Assembly (NCBI RefSeq): GCF_022348185.1
Contig: NZ_JAKRFD010000005.1
Location: forward strand, 248,001 to 312,000
Direction: 5' to 3'
DNA: 64,000 bases
DNA from: Epibacterium sp. Ofav1-8
Lineage (GTDB): Bacteria > Pseudomonadota > Alphaproteobacteria > Rhodobacterales > Rhodobacteraceae
Both the position numbers and the translations under genes were made by a program. Below, piece after piece: positions 1 to 8,181 of the stretch; within the stretch, counting starts at the first letter, position 1, and the number at the start of each line of letters is the position of its first letter. Under the pieces are notes generated by a model. It was not told where the DNA came from. It did no database searches and saw nothing but the letters and a program-made list of their open reading frames with translations.

Positions 1-301
1 AGTTCTCGTCGCCACGAATGGTGTAGGCGTCGTTGATGTAGCAAAAGGAATAATCACCGGTCCAGTTCCCGGTCTCGCTCTCGGCGCGGATGTAGTAGTA
101 GCGGTTCTTCAGATCGCCAACGACAGGAATGCTGCAATCGCCCGGTTCGATCGTCCACCAGCCCTCTGACACCCATGTGTCGCCATCCTTGTAGCCGATG
201 GAGGCAAAGGCCTTGCTGTTTGTCTTGTTGCAGATGTTGAAATCTGCAAGCACAGGCGAGGCCAGACAAAGCATCAGGCCGCTGAGGATCATAGGCTTCA
301 C
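1..301 (-). CDS. DUF1036 family secreted protein (3' part outside window)
   Basis: The first 100 codons are present and the gene runs off the left edge. A GTG start at 301 follows a GGGAG ribosome site by seven bases. The N-terminus is a signal peptide (MKPMILSGLMLCLASPVLA, likely cut after ALA). The mature part begins DFNICNKTNSKAFASIGYKD and carries a GWWTIEPGDC stretch and aromatic-rich YYYIRAE. This Cys/Trp pattern is typical of DUF1036, a family of small exported proteins of unknown function common in alphaproteobacteria. It follows argG and DUF1810 on the same strand after a 112-base gap. Family assignment is by recognition of the pattern; the function is not known. Confidence 0.75.
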   Translation of the reverse strand, partial: MKPMILSGLMLCLASPVLADFNICNKTNSKAFASIGYKDGDTWVSEGWWTIEPGDCSIPVVGDLKNRYYYIRAESETGNWTGDYSFCYINDAYTIRGDEN

Positions 302-413
302 TGCGCCACTCCCGGTTTGTGTCTCAGGTCATGCCAAGCTTAGCAAAACTTGCCCGGAGCGCGACAGGTCTTTTGCCTGCAAGTTGCCCGGTTTTGCACA
401 GGAACAGCCGAGT

Positions 414-872
414 TCAGCCGATTTCATCCGCAGTATGGGAGCAGGGTTCACCGGCGTAGAACAGTTGCAGGATCTGGGCGCAGTGATCGGGCGCATTCGG
501 TGCAGCGGCAAAGAGCGTCATGGACGAGCGCAGCTTTTTGGCATCCACCGGGCCCAGGATCTCTGCGGCGTCCTTGCCGGCATGACCCAGCATCAGATCG
601 CAAACCTCGATCAGGCGTTGCCGCAGGACCGGGTGATCCAGATAGATCTGCGCTTCTTTCAGATCTTCCAGACCGTAGAGCTGCGCCATGTGGGATTGCC
701 CGAGGCTGGCCAGCTGCGGAAAGACGAACCACATCCAGTGGCTCGTCTTCTTTCCAGCCTTGAGTTCGGCCACGACATCGCCCCAGACCGCGTCCTGGGC
801 CTCGACGAACATGTCGAGCTCCTCTTCCAGATCGTCCTCTGGAAAGTCGTCTTCGAAGTCGTCCCCGGCCAT
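414..872 (-). CDS. DUF1810 family protein
   Basis: A 152-residue protein of the DUF1810 family, which usually runs about 140 to 150 residues. After an acidic N-terminal tail (DDFEDDFPEDDLEEE) the family core is clear: MFVEAQDAVWGDVVAELKAG, then KTSHWMWFVFPQLASLG, then HPVLRQRLIEVCDLML, and the FAAAPNAPD segment. No signal peptide or membrane segment is visible, so it is probably cytoplasmic. Its start codon lies one base after the argG stop, so the two are almost certainly co-transcribed and translationally coupled. The biochemical function of the family is not established; homologues have been labelled calpastatin without good reason. Confidence 0.85.
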   Translation of the reverse strand: MAGDDFEDDFPEDDLEEELDMFVEAQDAVWGDVVAELKAGKKTSHWMWFVFPQLASLGQSHMAQLYGLEDLKEAQIYLDHPVLRQRLIEVCDLMLGHAGKDAAEILGPVDAKKLRSSMTLFAAAPNAPDHCAQILQLFYAGEPCSHTADEIG

Positions 873-873
873 A

Positions 874-2097
874 TTATTTCACGCGCTTGTTGCGTGCGGC
901 GAGCAACTTCAGGCGCAGCGCATTGAGCTGGATGAAGCCCTGTGCGTCTTTCTGGTCATAGGCGCCCGCGTCTTCTTCAAACGTCACATGCGCCTCGGAA
1001 TAGAGCGAATGCTCGGACCAGCGGCCAACGGTTTTGGCGGAGCCTTTGTAGAGTTTCAGACGGACGGTGCCGGTGACATGCTTCTGGCTCTCATCAATCA
1101 GTGCCTGAAGCATCTCACGCTCCGGGGAATACCAGAAGCCGTTGTAGATCAGTTCCGCATAGCGCGGCATGATCGAGTCCTTCAGGTGGCCAGCGCCGCT
1201 GTCGAGCGTGATCTGTTCGATACCGCGGTGCGCTTCCAGCAGGATGTCGCCGCCGGGGGTCTCGTAGATGCCGCGGGACTTCATGCCCACAAAGCGGTTC
1301 TCGACGAAATCGAGACGACCGATGCCATGCTTGCGGCCGTATTCGTTGAGCTGGGTCAGGATCGTTGCCGGGCTCATGGCCTCACCGTTGATCGCAACCG
1401 CATCGCCTTGTTCAAAGGTGATCTCGATGAATTCGGGTTCATCCGGCGCGTCTTCGGGGTTCACGGTACGCTGGAATACGTAGTCTGGCGCCATTTCGGC
1501 CGGGTCTTCCAGCACCTTGCCCTCGGAGGAGGTGTGCAGCAGGTTGGCATCAACCGAGAAGGGCGCTTCGCCGCGCTTGTCCTTGGCGATCGGGATCTGG
1601 TTTGCCTCGGCAAATTCCAGCAGTTTGGTGCGCGAGGTCAGATCCCACTCACGCCAGGGCGCGATCACCTTGATGTCGGGGTTCAGCGCGTAGGCCGAGA
1701 GTTCGAACCGCACCTGATCGTTGCCCTTGCCGGTCGCGCCGTGCGACACGGCGTCGGCGCCGGTGGCTTCCGCGATCTCGACAAGACGTTTGGAGATCAG
1801 CGGACGCGCGATCGAGGTGCCCAGCAGATAGAGGCCCTCGTAGACCGCATTGGCGCGGAACATCGGGAAGACAAAATCGCGCACGAACTCTTCGCGGATG
1901 TCCTCGATAAAGATGTTCTCCGGTTTGATGCCCAGAAGCTCTGCCTTCTTTCGCGCCGGTTCCAGTTCCTCGCCCTGGCCGAGATCGGCGGTGAAGGTGA
2001 CAACCTCGCAGCCGTATTCGGTCTGCAACCATTTCAGGATGATCGAAGTATCAAGGCCACCGGAGTAGGCCAGCACAACTTTCTTGGGCGCGGACAT
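874..2097 (-). CDS. argG: Argininosuccinate synthase
   Basis: ATP-dependent ligation of citrulline and aspartate to argininosuccinate, the penultimate step of arginine synthesis, in the cytoplasm. The 407-residue length is normal. The N-terminus has the PP-loop [15 protein letters not shown] that binds ATP, followed by [18 protein letters not shown] and the [18 protein letters not shown] segment that contacts citrulline and aspartate. The ATG at 2097 is preceded on the minus strand by AGAGGAAAA. The gene leads a small transcription unit with DUF1810. argJ, another arginine gene, lies elsewhere at 32.4-33.6 kb, so the pathway is scattered. A TTGCAC/GTGCAA inverted repeat sits at 2140-2155 in the upstream region. 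Confidence 0.97.
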   Translation of the reverse strand: MSAPKKVVLAYSGGLDTSIILKWLQTEYGCEVVTFTADLGQGEELEPARKKAELLGIKPENIFIEDIREEFVRDFVFPMFRANAVYEGLYLLGTSIARPLISKRLVEIAEATGADAVSHGATGKGNDQVRFELSAYALNPDIKVIAPWREWDLTSRTKLLEFAEANQIPIAKDKRGEAPFSVDANLLHTSSEGKVLEDPAEMAPDYVFQRTVNPEDAPDEPEFIEITFEQGDAVAINGEAMSPATILTQLNEYGRKHGIGRLDFVENRFVGMKSRGIYETPGGDILLEAHRGIEQITLDSGAGHLKDSIMPRYAELIYNGFWYSPEREMLQALIDESQKHVTGTVRLKLYKGSAKTVGRWSEHSLYSEAHVTFEEDAGAYDQKDAQGFIQLNALRLKLLAARNKRVK

Positions 2098-2232
2098 GGG
2101 TTTTCCTCTTGGTCAGAACGTCAAGCGCCGTAGCGCCTTTTGCACGTGGGTGCAAGGTTTTCGGGGCTTTTCGTCCAGAATCCTTCCGTTATGAAGGGGC
2201 GACGGCAAGCTGTATTCAATAGGAGCATTTCC

Positions 2233-2994
2233 ATGACGGGCTGGTATTTATTCAAACACGCGGTGTCGATGTTGGTGCGAAACTGGCAAATGGTCATCCG
2301 GATTTTCCTCCTGCCGACGGTGCTGGTTGGCGTGATCCTCGGGGTTCTGGCGCAACAAACCGGGGTGTTGGCGCTCCTGTCTCCCGGGGCCGCATCGGAG
2401 GTCACTCCCGGCGGCGGCCTTGTGGGCAGCGTGTTGCTGACCGCCATTGTCGTCATGCTGATTTCAATGTGGCCCATCGTGGCCTGGCATCGCTATGTCC
2501 TGGAGGAAGAGCAGAATCCGGGATTTCTGCCGCCGCTCCAACTTGATCGTATCCTGGCCTATGCGTTTCAGGGGATCTTGATCGCGCTTCTGGTGCTTCT
2601 GGCCATGATCCCGGTTCTGATCGTGATTGCGGTGCTGGCCAGCGTGCTCGGCGGGAACTTTGTTCACGTCCTGCCGATCCTGGAGCCGGGTCTGGCCTTG
2701 TTGCCGGCCTGGGTGTTCCTGCGGTTGTCTATCACATTGCCGAATGTTGCCCTTGGTAAGACGCGGTTGAGCATCACCGATGCGTGGAAGGCAACATCCG
2801 ATGCCTTTGGCCCGGTGTTCGGTCTGGTGCTGATTACGGTCGTGATGCAATTTGCGATCGAACAATCGCTGCTCTTGCTGACCGGACCTGTGGTGGTTGT
2901 GTGGTGGGCGCTTACCTCCGTGGTGTTTGGCCTGATCCAGGTCAGTATCCTCACCACGCTGTATGGCCACTACGTTGAAAAACGCCCGATCTGA
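2233..2994 (+). CDS. Polytopic inner-membrane protein of unknown function
   Basis: A 253-residue very hydrophobic protein. I chose ATG 2233 because AGGAG lies at 2221-2225, eight bases ahead; longer forms starting near 2140 would read through a repeat-rich promoter region. About six hydrophobic segments can be seen: near residues 18-38, 60-78, 108-134, 143-165, 192-215 and 218-240. A WHRYVLEEEQNPGFLPP segment lies between the second and third. The layout (broad alpha-helical bundle, LSITDAWKAT linker before the last pair) is like the glycerophosphodiester phosphodiesterase membrane-domain or YciC-type proteins, but I do not recognise a named family with certainty. It lies between divergent argG and co-directional ilvA. 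Confidence 0.7.
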   Translation: MTGWYLFKHAVSMLVRNWQMVIRIFLLPTVLVGVILGVLAQQTGVLALLSPGAASEVTPGGGLVGSVLLTAIVVMLISMWPIVAWHRYVLEEEQNPGFLPPLQLDRILAYAFQGILIALLVLLAMIPVLIVIAVLASVLGGNFVHVLPILEPGLALLPAWVFLRLSITLPNVALGKTRLSITDAWKATSDAFGPVFGLVLITVVMQFAIEQSLLLLTGPVVVVWWALTSVVFGLIQVSILTTLYGHYVEKRPI

Positions 2995-3071
2995 GCGCCG
3001 CTGACGGCATACCAAGGAATGCTTTGCCGCGCCCTCTTGCCTTGGGCGCGGCTTTGGGTCACCAAATCCCC

Positions 3072-4298
3072 ATGACCAACTTCCGGACCCAGGCCAAAGC
3101 GGCCGAGGCGGCGATGCGCGATGTCTTCCCGCCCACGCCGCTGCAACGCAACGAACTCCTGTCCCAGCGCTTTGGCGCGGACATATACCTCAAGCGCGAG
3201 GACCTGAGCCCGGTGCGCTCCTACAAGATCCGCGGCGCGCTCAATGCCATGCGCAAGCAGGCAGGCAAGGATCTGTTTGTCTGCGCCTCGGCCGGGAACC
3301 ATGCGCAGGGCATGGCCTATATGTGCCGTCAGATGGGCAAGCGCGGTGTGATCTTCATGCCGGTGACGACACCGCAGCAGAAGATCCAGAAAACCCGCAT
3401 GTTCGGCGGCGACAATGTCGAGGTTCACCTGATCGGCGACTATTTCGATGACACGCTGGCCGCCGCGCAGGCCTGGTGTGCCGAAAAGGGCGGCTGCTTC
3501 CTGTCGCCGTTTGACGATGCCGATGTCATCGAGGGGCAGGCGTCGATCGCGGTCGAGATCGAGGCACAACTGGGCAGGGCCCCGGATCATATCGTTCTGC
3601 CGGTTGGCGGCGGCGGCATGTCGTCAGGCGTGTCGCAGTATTTTGGCGAGGATGTGCATGCGCTGTTTGTGGAGCCCGAAGGGGGCGCCTGTCTGAAGGC
3701 CGCGCTGGAGGCGGGTCACCCTGTTCCGCTGGGGCGGGTCGACACCTTTGTCGACGGGGCTGCGGTCGGAAAGATCGGGGAACGCCCCTTTGACATACTG
3801 CGCAACGTGCCGTTGCCGGATGTGCTGACCATGACCGAGGATCGGATCTGCACCACGATCCTTGAGATGCTCAACGTCGAAGGCATCGTGCTGGAACCCG
3901 CAGGTGCGCTGGCCGTGGAGGCGCTGGGCGACCTGCGCACGTGGATCAAGGGCAAGACGGTGGTCTGCCTGACCTCTGGCGGCAATTTCGATTTCGAACG
4001 CCTGCCCGAGGTCAAGGAACGGGCGCAACGCTATTCCGGGGTGAAGAAATATTTCCTGTTGCGCCTGCCCCAGAGGCCCGGTGCGCTGAAGGAATTCCTC
4101 AATATCCTCGGTCCCGAAGATGACATTGCGAGGTTTGAATATATGAAGAAGTCCGCCCGCAACTTCGGGTCGGTGCTGATCGGGATCGAAACGAAACGGC
4201 CGGAGAACTTCGCACCGCTGTTTGCACAGCTGGATGCGGCCGGTTTCACCTATACGGATATCACCAACGATGAAACGCTGGCGCAGTTCGTGATCTGA
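3072..4298 (+). CDS. ilvA: Threonine ammonia-lyase (threonine deaminase), short form
   Basis: PLP-dependent conversion of threonine to 2-oxobutanoate, the first step of isoleucine synthesis. Length is 408 residues from ATG 3072. The PLP lysine is Lys52 in SPVRSYKIRGA, and the phosphate-binding loop PVGGGGMSSG lies near residue 180. The C-terminus (about 325-408, starting YFLLRLPQRPGALKEFL) is a single ACT-like regulatory domain, as in the shorter IlvA class (about 410 residues) rather than the 510-residue E. coli type. This suggests feedback control through one ACT-like domain. It is separated from the upstream membrane gene by 77 bases and converges on the HPt gene six bases downstream. Confidence 0.93.
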   Translation: MTNFRTQAKAAEAAMRDVFPPTPLQRNELLSQRFGADIYLKREDLSPVRSYKIRGALNAMRKQAGKDLFVCASAGNHAQGMAYMCRQMGKRGVIFMPVTTPQQKIQKTRMFGGDNVEVHLIGDYFDDTLAAAQAWCAEKGGCFLSPFDDADVIEGQASIAVEIEAQLGRAPDHIVLPVGGGGMSSGVSQYFGEDVHALFVEPEGGACLKAALEAGHPVPLGRVDTFVDGAAVGKIGERPFDILRNVPLPDVLTMTEDRICTTILEMLNVEGIVLEPAGALAVEALGDLRTWIKGKTVVCLTSGGNFDFERLPEVKERAQRYSGVKKYFLLRLPQRPGALKEFLNILGPEDDIARFEYMKKSARNFGSVLIGIETKRPENFAPLFAQLDAAGFTYTDITNDETLAQFVI

Positions 4299-4304
4299 TC
4301 CCTG

Positions 4305-4628
4305 TCAGGCTTGTTGGTCCACTTCGGCAAGGAAGCGGGCCTTAGACAGGTCATAGCTGGAGAACACGCCGGGCAGGTCGATCGTGCTGTCCTGCCCGTT
4401 GGCCGCCAGCCGCTCCCCCTCAAAGCAGAGGTTGGAAAAATCCCGAAAGCCGAGGTTCAGCGCGCTGCCCTTGAGAAAATGCAGGTCCTGTTCAAGCTGG
4501 GACCGGTCGCCCGACTTCAATTTGTCGATGACGCCCTCCACCTCTTCGAGGAACAGTTCGATCACCTCTTCGAAGCCGTCTTCGCCGACTTCGTCTTTCA
4601 ATTCGCGTACACGTGGCCAGTCAATCAT
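4305..4628 (-). CDS. Histidine phosphotransfer (HPt) domain protein
   Basis: A stand-alone 107-residue HPt protein. The four-helix pattern is visible, and the phosphorylatable residue should be His50 in QDLHFLKGSALNLGF, which matches the HPt consensus HxLKGSA. There are no other domains and no membrane segment. It is transcribed divergently from the response regulator-phosphatase gene that starts 172 bases away, so the pair may share a regulatory region and function. No sensor kinase lies nearby. HPt proteins shuttle phosphate between receiver domains; whether this one feeds the adjacent receiver is an inference from position only. Confidence 0.85.
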   Translation of the reverse strand: MIDWPRVRELKDEVGEDGFEEVIELFLEEVEGVIDKLKSGDRSQLEQDLHFLKGSALNLGFRDFSNLCFEGERLAANGQDSTIDLPGVFSSYDLSKARFLAEVDQQA

Positions 4629-4800
4629 CGTCTTCTTCCAAACTTCCGGGGGAGACGCGCGTATCCTATGTCAAATCGGGTAAAAGTATAGTAAAGGAAA
4701 AAAACTTGAGTAAAATTTTATTCTTCATCAGCTATTAAGCCGATCAAGTGTTTTCTAAGAAGGTCACGAGGGGACACGCCGCGTTAATGAGGGATTGTCG

Positions 4801-6072
4801 GTGCTGCCAGAGCATTCAGTTGAAAGCGAAGAGGTGCCTGTGAGCGGGTCCATCCGACGTGTGTTGGTGGTGGATGACAGCCGTTTGCAACGACGCATCC
4901 TCGTGGCCTCGCTCAAGAAGTGGGGCTTCGACGTCGTCGAGGCCGAGGGCGGCGAGGAGGCAATGGACATCTGTCGTGTCGATCCGCCCGACCTGATCCT
5001 CAGCGACTGGATGATGCCCGGGATGAACGGCATCGAGTTTTGCCGGGCCTTTCGTGCGAAGTCCAACGAGGCGTACAGCTACTTCATCCTGCTGACCTCA
5101 AAGAGCGAAAAAAACGAGGTCGCCGAAGGGCTTGATGCGGGCGCGGATGATTTTCTCACCAAGCCGGTCAGCTCGGACGAGCTGCGGGCGCGGATCTCGG
5201 CCGGGGAGCGGATTCTGCGCATGCAGCGCGAGCTGTTCGAGAAGAACCGCATCGTGTCTGAAACGCTGGATGAGCTGCAGACCGTATATGACGCCATCGA
5301 CAAGGATCTGATGCAGGCGCGCAAGATCCAGGAATCGCTTGTTCCGGAACTGACCCGCTCCTTCGGAGAGTCCGAGGTCAATCTGCTGTTGAAACCCTGC
5401 GGCCATATCGGCGGTGACCTGGTGGGAATGTTCTCGCCCGGGATCAACCGGCTGGGGTTCTATTCCATCGACGTGTCCGGCCACGGGATCACCTCGGCGA
5501 TGATGACCGCGCGGCTGGGCGGTTATCTGTCCTCGACCTATTTCGATCAGAATGTCGGGATGGAAAAGAAGTTCAATCGCTTCTACGCGCTGCGCCCGCC
5601 AGAAGAGGTTGCAGGTGTGCTCAACGCGCGCCTGATCGCCGATACCGGCATCGAAGAATACTTTACCATGGCCTATTGCATCGCCGACCTGCGCACGGGC
5701 GTGATCAAGATGGTGCAGGCCGGGCATCCGCACCCGCTCCTGTTGCGTCGCGATGGGTCGATGGAGTTTATCGGCAGGGGTGGTGTGCCCGTGGGGCTGG
5801 TGCCCGATGTGGATTACGAGCAGGAAGAATTCGTAATGGAGAAGGGCGACAGGCTGCTTCTTTATTCCGACGGATTCACCGAAGCGCATCTGAAGGATGG
5901 CTCCATGCTCGATACCGAGGGGCTGGTGGAACTGGTCAAGCGCTGCGACCGGAAGCGCAGCGGCAAGGAATTCCTTGACGATCTGTATTGGCATCTCACC
6001 CAGGTGATGGGCGATGACAAGGGGCTGGAGGATGACATATCCGCCACCCTGTTTGAGTTTCAGGGTCCCTGA
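4801..6072 (+). CDS. Response regulator with PP2C-type (SpoIIE) phosphatase output
   Basis: Receiver domain at about residues 18-135 and a PPM/SpoIIE serine phosphatase domain at about 185-420, joined by a helical linker. The receiver has the acidic pair VVDDSR, the phospho-acceptor Asp69 in DLILSDWMMPGMNG, and the LLTSKS and FLTKP switch residues. The phosphatase has the metal-binding motifs GHIGGDLVGMF, IDVSGHGITSAMMTARL, LYSDGFTEA and EDDISATLF. Such proteins usually dephosphorylate a STAS anti-sigma antagonist in partner-switching systems; RbaY of Rhodobacter is a known example in this family. No STAS or anti-sigma kinase gene lies in the window. GTG 4801 was chosen because GAGGG at 4789-4793 is seven bases upstream; a TTG six bases earlier is too close to it. 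Confidence 0.92.
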   Translation: MLPEHSVESEEVPVSGSIRRVLVVDDSRLQRRILVASLKKWGFDVVEAEGGEEAMDICRVDPPDLILSDWMMPGMNGIEFCRAFRAKSNEAYSYFILLTSKSEKNEVAEGLDAGADDFLTKPVSSDELRARISAGERILRMQRELFEKNRIVSETLDELQTVYDAIDKDLMQARKIQESLVPELTRSFGESEVNLLLKPCGHIGGDLVGMFSPGINRLGFYSIDVSGHGITSAMMTARLGGYLSSTYFDQNVGMEKKFNRFYALRPPEEVAGVLNARLIADTGIEEYFTMAYCIADLRTGVIKMVQAGHPHPLLLRRDGSMEFIGRGGVPVGLVPDVDYEQEEFVMEKGDRLLLYSDGFTEAHLKDGSMLDTEGLVELVKRCDRKRSGKEFLDDLYWHLTQVMGDDKGLEDDISATLFEFQGP

Positions 6073-6078
6073 CGCCGG

Positions 6079-6522
6079 TCAGCCCAAGCGTGCCAGCAGC
6101 GCGGCAAAATGCTGGTCTCCCACATTCCCGAGCACTCTGACCGCATCCTCCGTAGGGAGCCAAAGCGCACTATGATGCGGCTCGATCGGGGCACTAAGGC
6201 GCAAGACCGGGCGGGCGACATATATGTGGCAGAGTTTCTCCGCCCAGAGGTCATATTCCGGCATAAACACAAACCGGCGAAAGCTGCCGACCCGTTTTGG
6301 GACTGCGATTTTCCAGCCGGTCTCCTCATAGACCTCGCGATGCAGCGCGGGGATCGGTGATTCGCCCGGATCGATCCCGCCGCCCGGCAGTTGGATGTCC
6401 GGCCCCGGGGTATGTTGACAGGTCAACAACAACTGGCCATCTCGTGGCAGCAACGCATAGGCGCCGGGGCGCAGACGGTAGGTCTGATCCCTGCGTGGTG
6501 CCTCTCCAAACCGTCTGATCAC
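6079..6522 (-). CDS. Nudix hydrolase
   Basis: A Nudix-family pyrophosphohydrolase of about 147 residues. The Nudix box is complete: GGGIDPGESPIPALHREVYEETGW fits G-x5-E-x7-REUxEExGU (listed here only as spaced key residues: Gly, Glu, then REVYEETGW). It is preceded by LRPGAYALLPRDGQLLLTCQ, resembling MutT/ADP-ribose hydrolase-like members. The substrate cannot be told from sequence. The GTG at 6522 has AAGGGGAG just upstream and gives an MIRRFGE start; an earlier GTG at 6537 has no ribosome site. It converges on the response-regulator gene, whose stop lies six bases away. Confidence 0.85.
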   Translation of the reverse strand: MIRRFGEAPRRDQTYRLRPGAYALLPRDGQLLLTCQHTPGPDIQLPGGGIDPGESPIPALHREVYEETGWKIAVPKRVGSFRRFVFMPEYDLWAEKLCHIYVARPVLRLSAPIEPHHSALWLPTEDAVRVLGNVGDQHFAALLARLG

Positions 6523-6598
6523 CGGACTCCCCTTCACTCTGAGGCTGAAAAGTCTATATAGCGTCGGTATGCCAATAGCCGGCCGTTAAGGAAACCCC

Positions 6599-7576
6599 AT
6601 GACACTTGGTACGAAAATCGCGTGGGACGATACCGTCCTGCCCTTCCAGCTTGATGCATCCGACATGCGCGGCCGTGTGGCGCGGCTGGACGGCGTGCTG
6701 GATGGCATCCTGAAACAACACAACTATCCGCAACCGGTAGAGGCCCTGGTGGCCGAGATGGCGCTGTTGACCGCGCTGATCGGCCAGACCATGAGCCTGC
6801 GCTGGAAACTGTCGCTGCAGGTCCAGTCCAAGGGTGCGGTGCGGATGATCGCGACCGATTACTACGCCCCGGAAAAGGAAGGCGAGCCCGCCCGTATTCG
6901 GGCCTATGCCAGTTTTGACCCCGAGCGCATCACCGATGGTGCGCCGTTTGAGCAGGTGGGCGAGGGCTATTTCGCAATCCTGATTGATCAGGGCGAGGGT
7001 ACGCAGCCTTACCAGGGGATCACGCCGCTGGCGGAGACCTCGTTGTCGCAGTGTGCCGAAGCCTATTTCGCGCAGTCCGAACAGCTGCCGACGCGGTTCT
7101 CCCTCAGTTTCGGAAAATCCTCCGAACCGGGCAAGCCTGAGCACTGGCGCGCGGGCGGCATCATGTTGCAGCATATGCCAAAGGCCTCGCCCTTTGCGGC
7201 GCAGGGCGAGGGGACCGGTGAGGTGCTGACCGCCGCGGATCTTGTCTCCGGCGAGGAAGAAGAGAACTGGAACCGCGTCAATATCCTGCTCGAAACGGTC
7301 GAGGACCTGGAACTGATCGGGCCGTCGGTGTCGCCAAGCGAGTTGCTCTTGCGTCTGTTCCACGAGGAACGCCCCCGGGTGTATGATGCGCAATCCGTGC
7401 GCTTTGGCTGCACCTGTTCGGAGGACCGTGTGCGGCAAAGCCTGTCGATCTACTCGGCCCGGGACATCGAAACGATGACCACCGAAGAGGGCCGGGTGAC
7501 GGCGGACTGTCAGTTCTGCGGGGCGCATTACGATCTCGATCCCGCCACGCTTGGTTTTGATGCCACGAAGGAGTGA
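6599..7576 (+). CDS. hslO: Redox-regulated holdase chaperone Hsp33
   Basis: Hsp33 becomes an ATP-independent chaperone when oxidative stress releases zinc from its C-terminal cysteines. The protein is 325 residues, somewhat longer than the E. coli form. The four zinc ligands are present as CTC (in FGCTCSEDRV) and CQFC (in TADCQFCGAHYD) near the C-terminus, and the N-terminal domain has DGILKQHNYPQPVEALVAEM typical of the family. AAGGA lies just before ATG 6599. It is followed directly by the CoA-pyrophosphatase gene and then the CCA enzyme, so the three probably form one transcript. Confidence 0.95.
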   Translation: MTLGTKIAWDDTVLPFQLDASDMRGRVARLDGVLDGILKQHNYPQPVEALVAEMALLTALIGQTMSLRWKLSLQVQSKGAVRMIATDYYAPEKEGEPARIRAYASFDPERITDGAPFEQVGEGYFAILIDQGEGTQPYQGITPLAETSLSQCAEAYFAQSEQLPTRFSLSFGKSSEPGKPEHWRAGGIMLQHMPKASPFAAQGEGTGEVLTAADLVSGEEEENWNRVNILLETVEDLELIGPSVSPSELLLRLFHEERPRVYDAQSVRFGCTCSEDRVRQSLSIYSARDIETMTTEEGRVTADCQFCGAHYDLDPATLGFDATKE

Positions 7577-7581
7577 CCCCC

Positions 7582-8181
7582 GTGTCAGCGCTTGCGGAGA
7601 AGATTGCCGAGGCGCTGGCCCGCGCTCAGACGGTGACGTCTGATTTCGACCTCAACCCGGATACCGTATTGCCGGAGGGCCGCAGGTTGCGACCGGCCGG
7701 CGTGCTGGTCGGGATCGAAACATATGGCGCCGAGCCGCAGGTCCTCCTGACGAAACGGTCATCGGCGCTGAAACATCACCCGGGCCAGATCGCGTTTCCC
7801 GGTGGCAAGGTGGATGCCGGTGATCGGGATGTCACGGACGCCGCGCTGCGCGAAGCCTGGGAGGAGGTTGCACTCCCACGGGCATTGCCGCGGGTCCTCG
7901 GACATCTTCCGTGCCATGAAACCGTGACCGGGTTCCAGGTCACCCCTGTGATCGCGCTGATCGAGCAGCCCTTTGACGCGCGTGCCGAAGCGGGTGAGGT
8001 CGCCGAGATCTTTCGCGCGCCGCTTGCACATGTGCTTGATGTGGAACGCTATCAGGTACAATCGCGCCGGTGGCGGGGCACGCGGCGGCATTATTTTACT
8101 GCGCCTTTCGGCCCCTATTACATCTGGGGGGCAACTGCGCGCATGTTGCGAGGCTTTGCGACGATGATGGATCTGCAATGA
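7582..8181 (+). CDS. Nudix CoA pyrophosphatase-like hydrolase
   Basis: About 199 residues. The sequence shows the CoA-pyrophosphatase variant of the Nudix fold: LLTKRSSALKHHPGQIAFPG precedes a Nudix box with AALREAWEEVAL. The LLTxRS...HxGQIAFPGG signature separates this group (NudL/YeaB and eukaryotic NUDT7/8) from other Nudix enzymes; these cut CoA and CoA derivatives to phosphopantetheine and 3',5'-ADP. GTG 7582 is preferred over the GTG at 7573, because AAGGAG at 7567-7572 is then nine bases upstream. The end overlaps the next start as ATGA, indicating translational coupling. Confidence 0.88.
   Translation: MSALAEKIAEALARAQTVTSDFDLNPDTVLPEGRRLRPAGVLVGIETYGAEPQVLLTKRSSALKHHPGQIAFPGGKVDAGDRDVTDAALREAWEEVALPRALPRVLGHLPCHETVTGFQVTPVIALIEQPFDARAEAGEVAEIFRAPLAHVLDVERYQVQSRRWRGTRRHYFTAPFGPYYIWGATARMLRGFATMMDLQ

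Noticed and set aside
2140-2232. N-terminal extension of the membrane protein gene
   Set aside because: AGGAG at 2221-2225 is well placed for ATG 2233, and the extension is not membrane-like.
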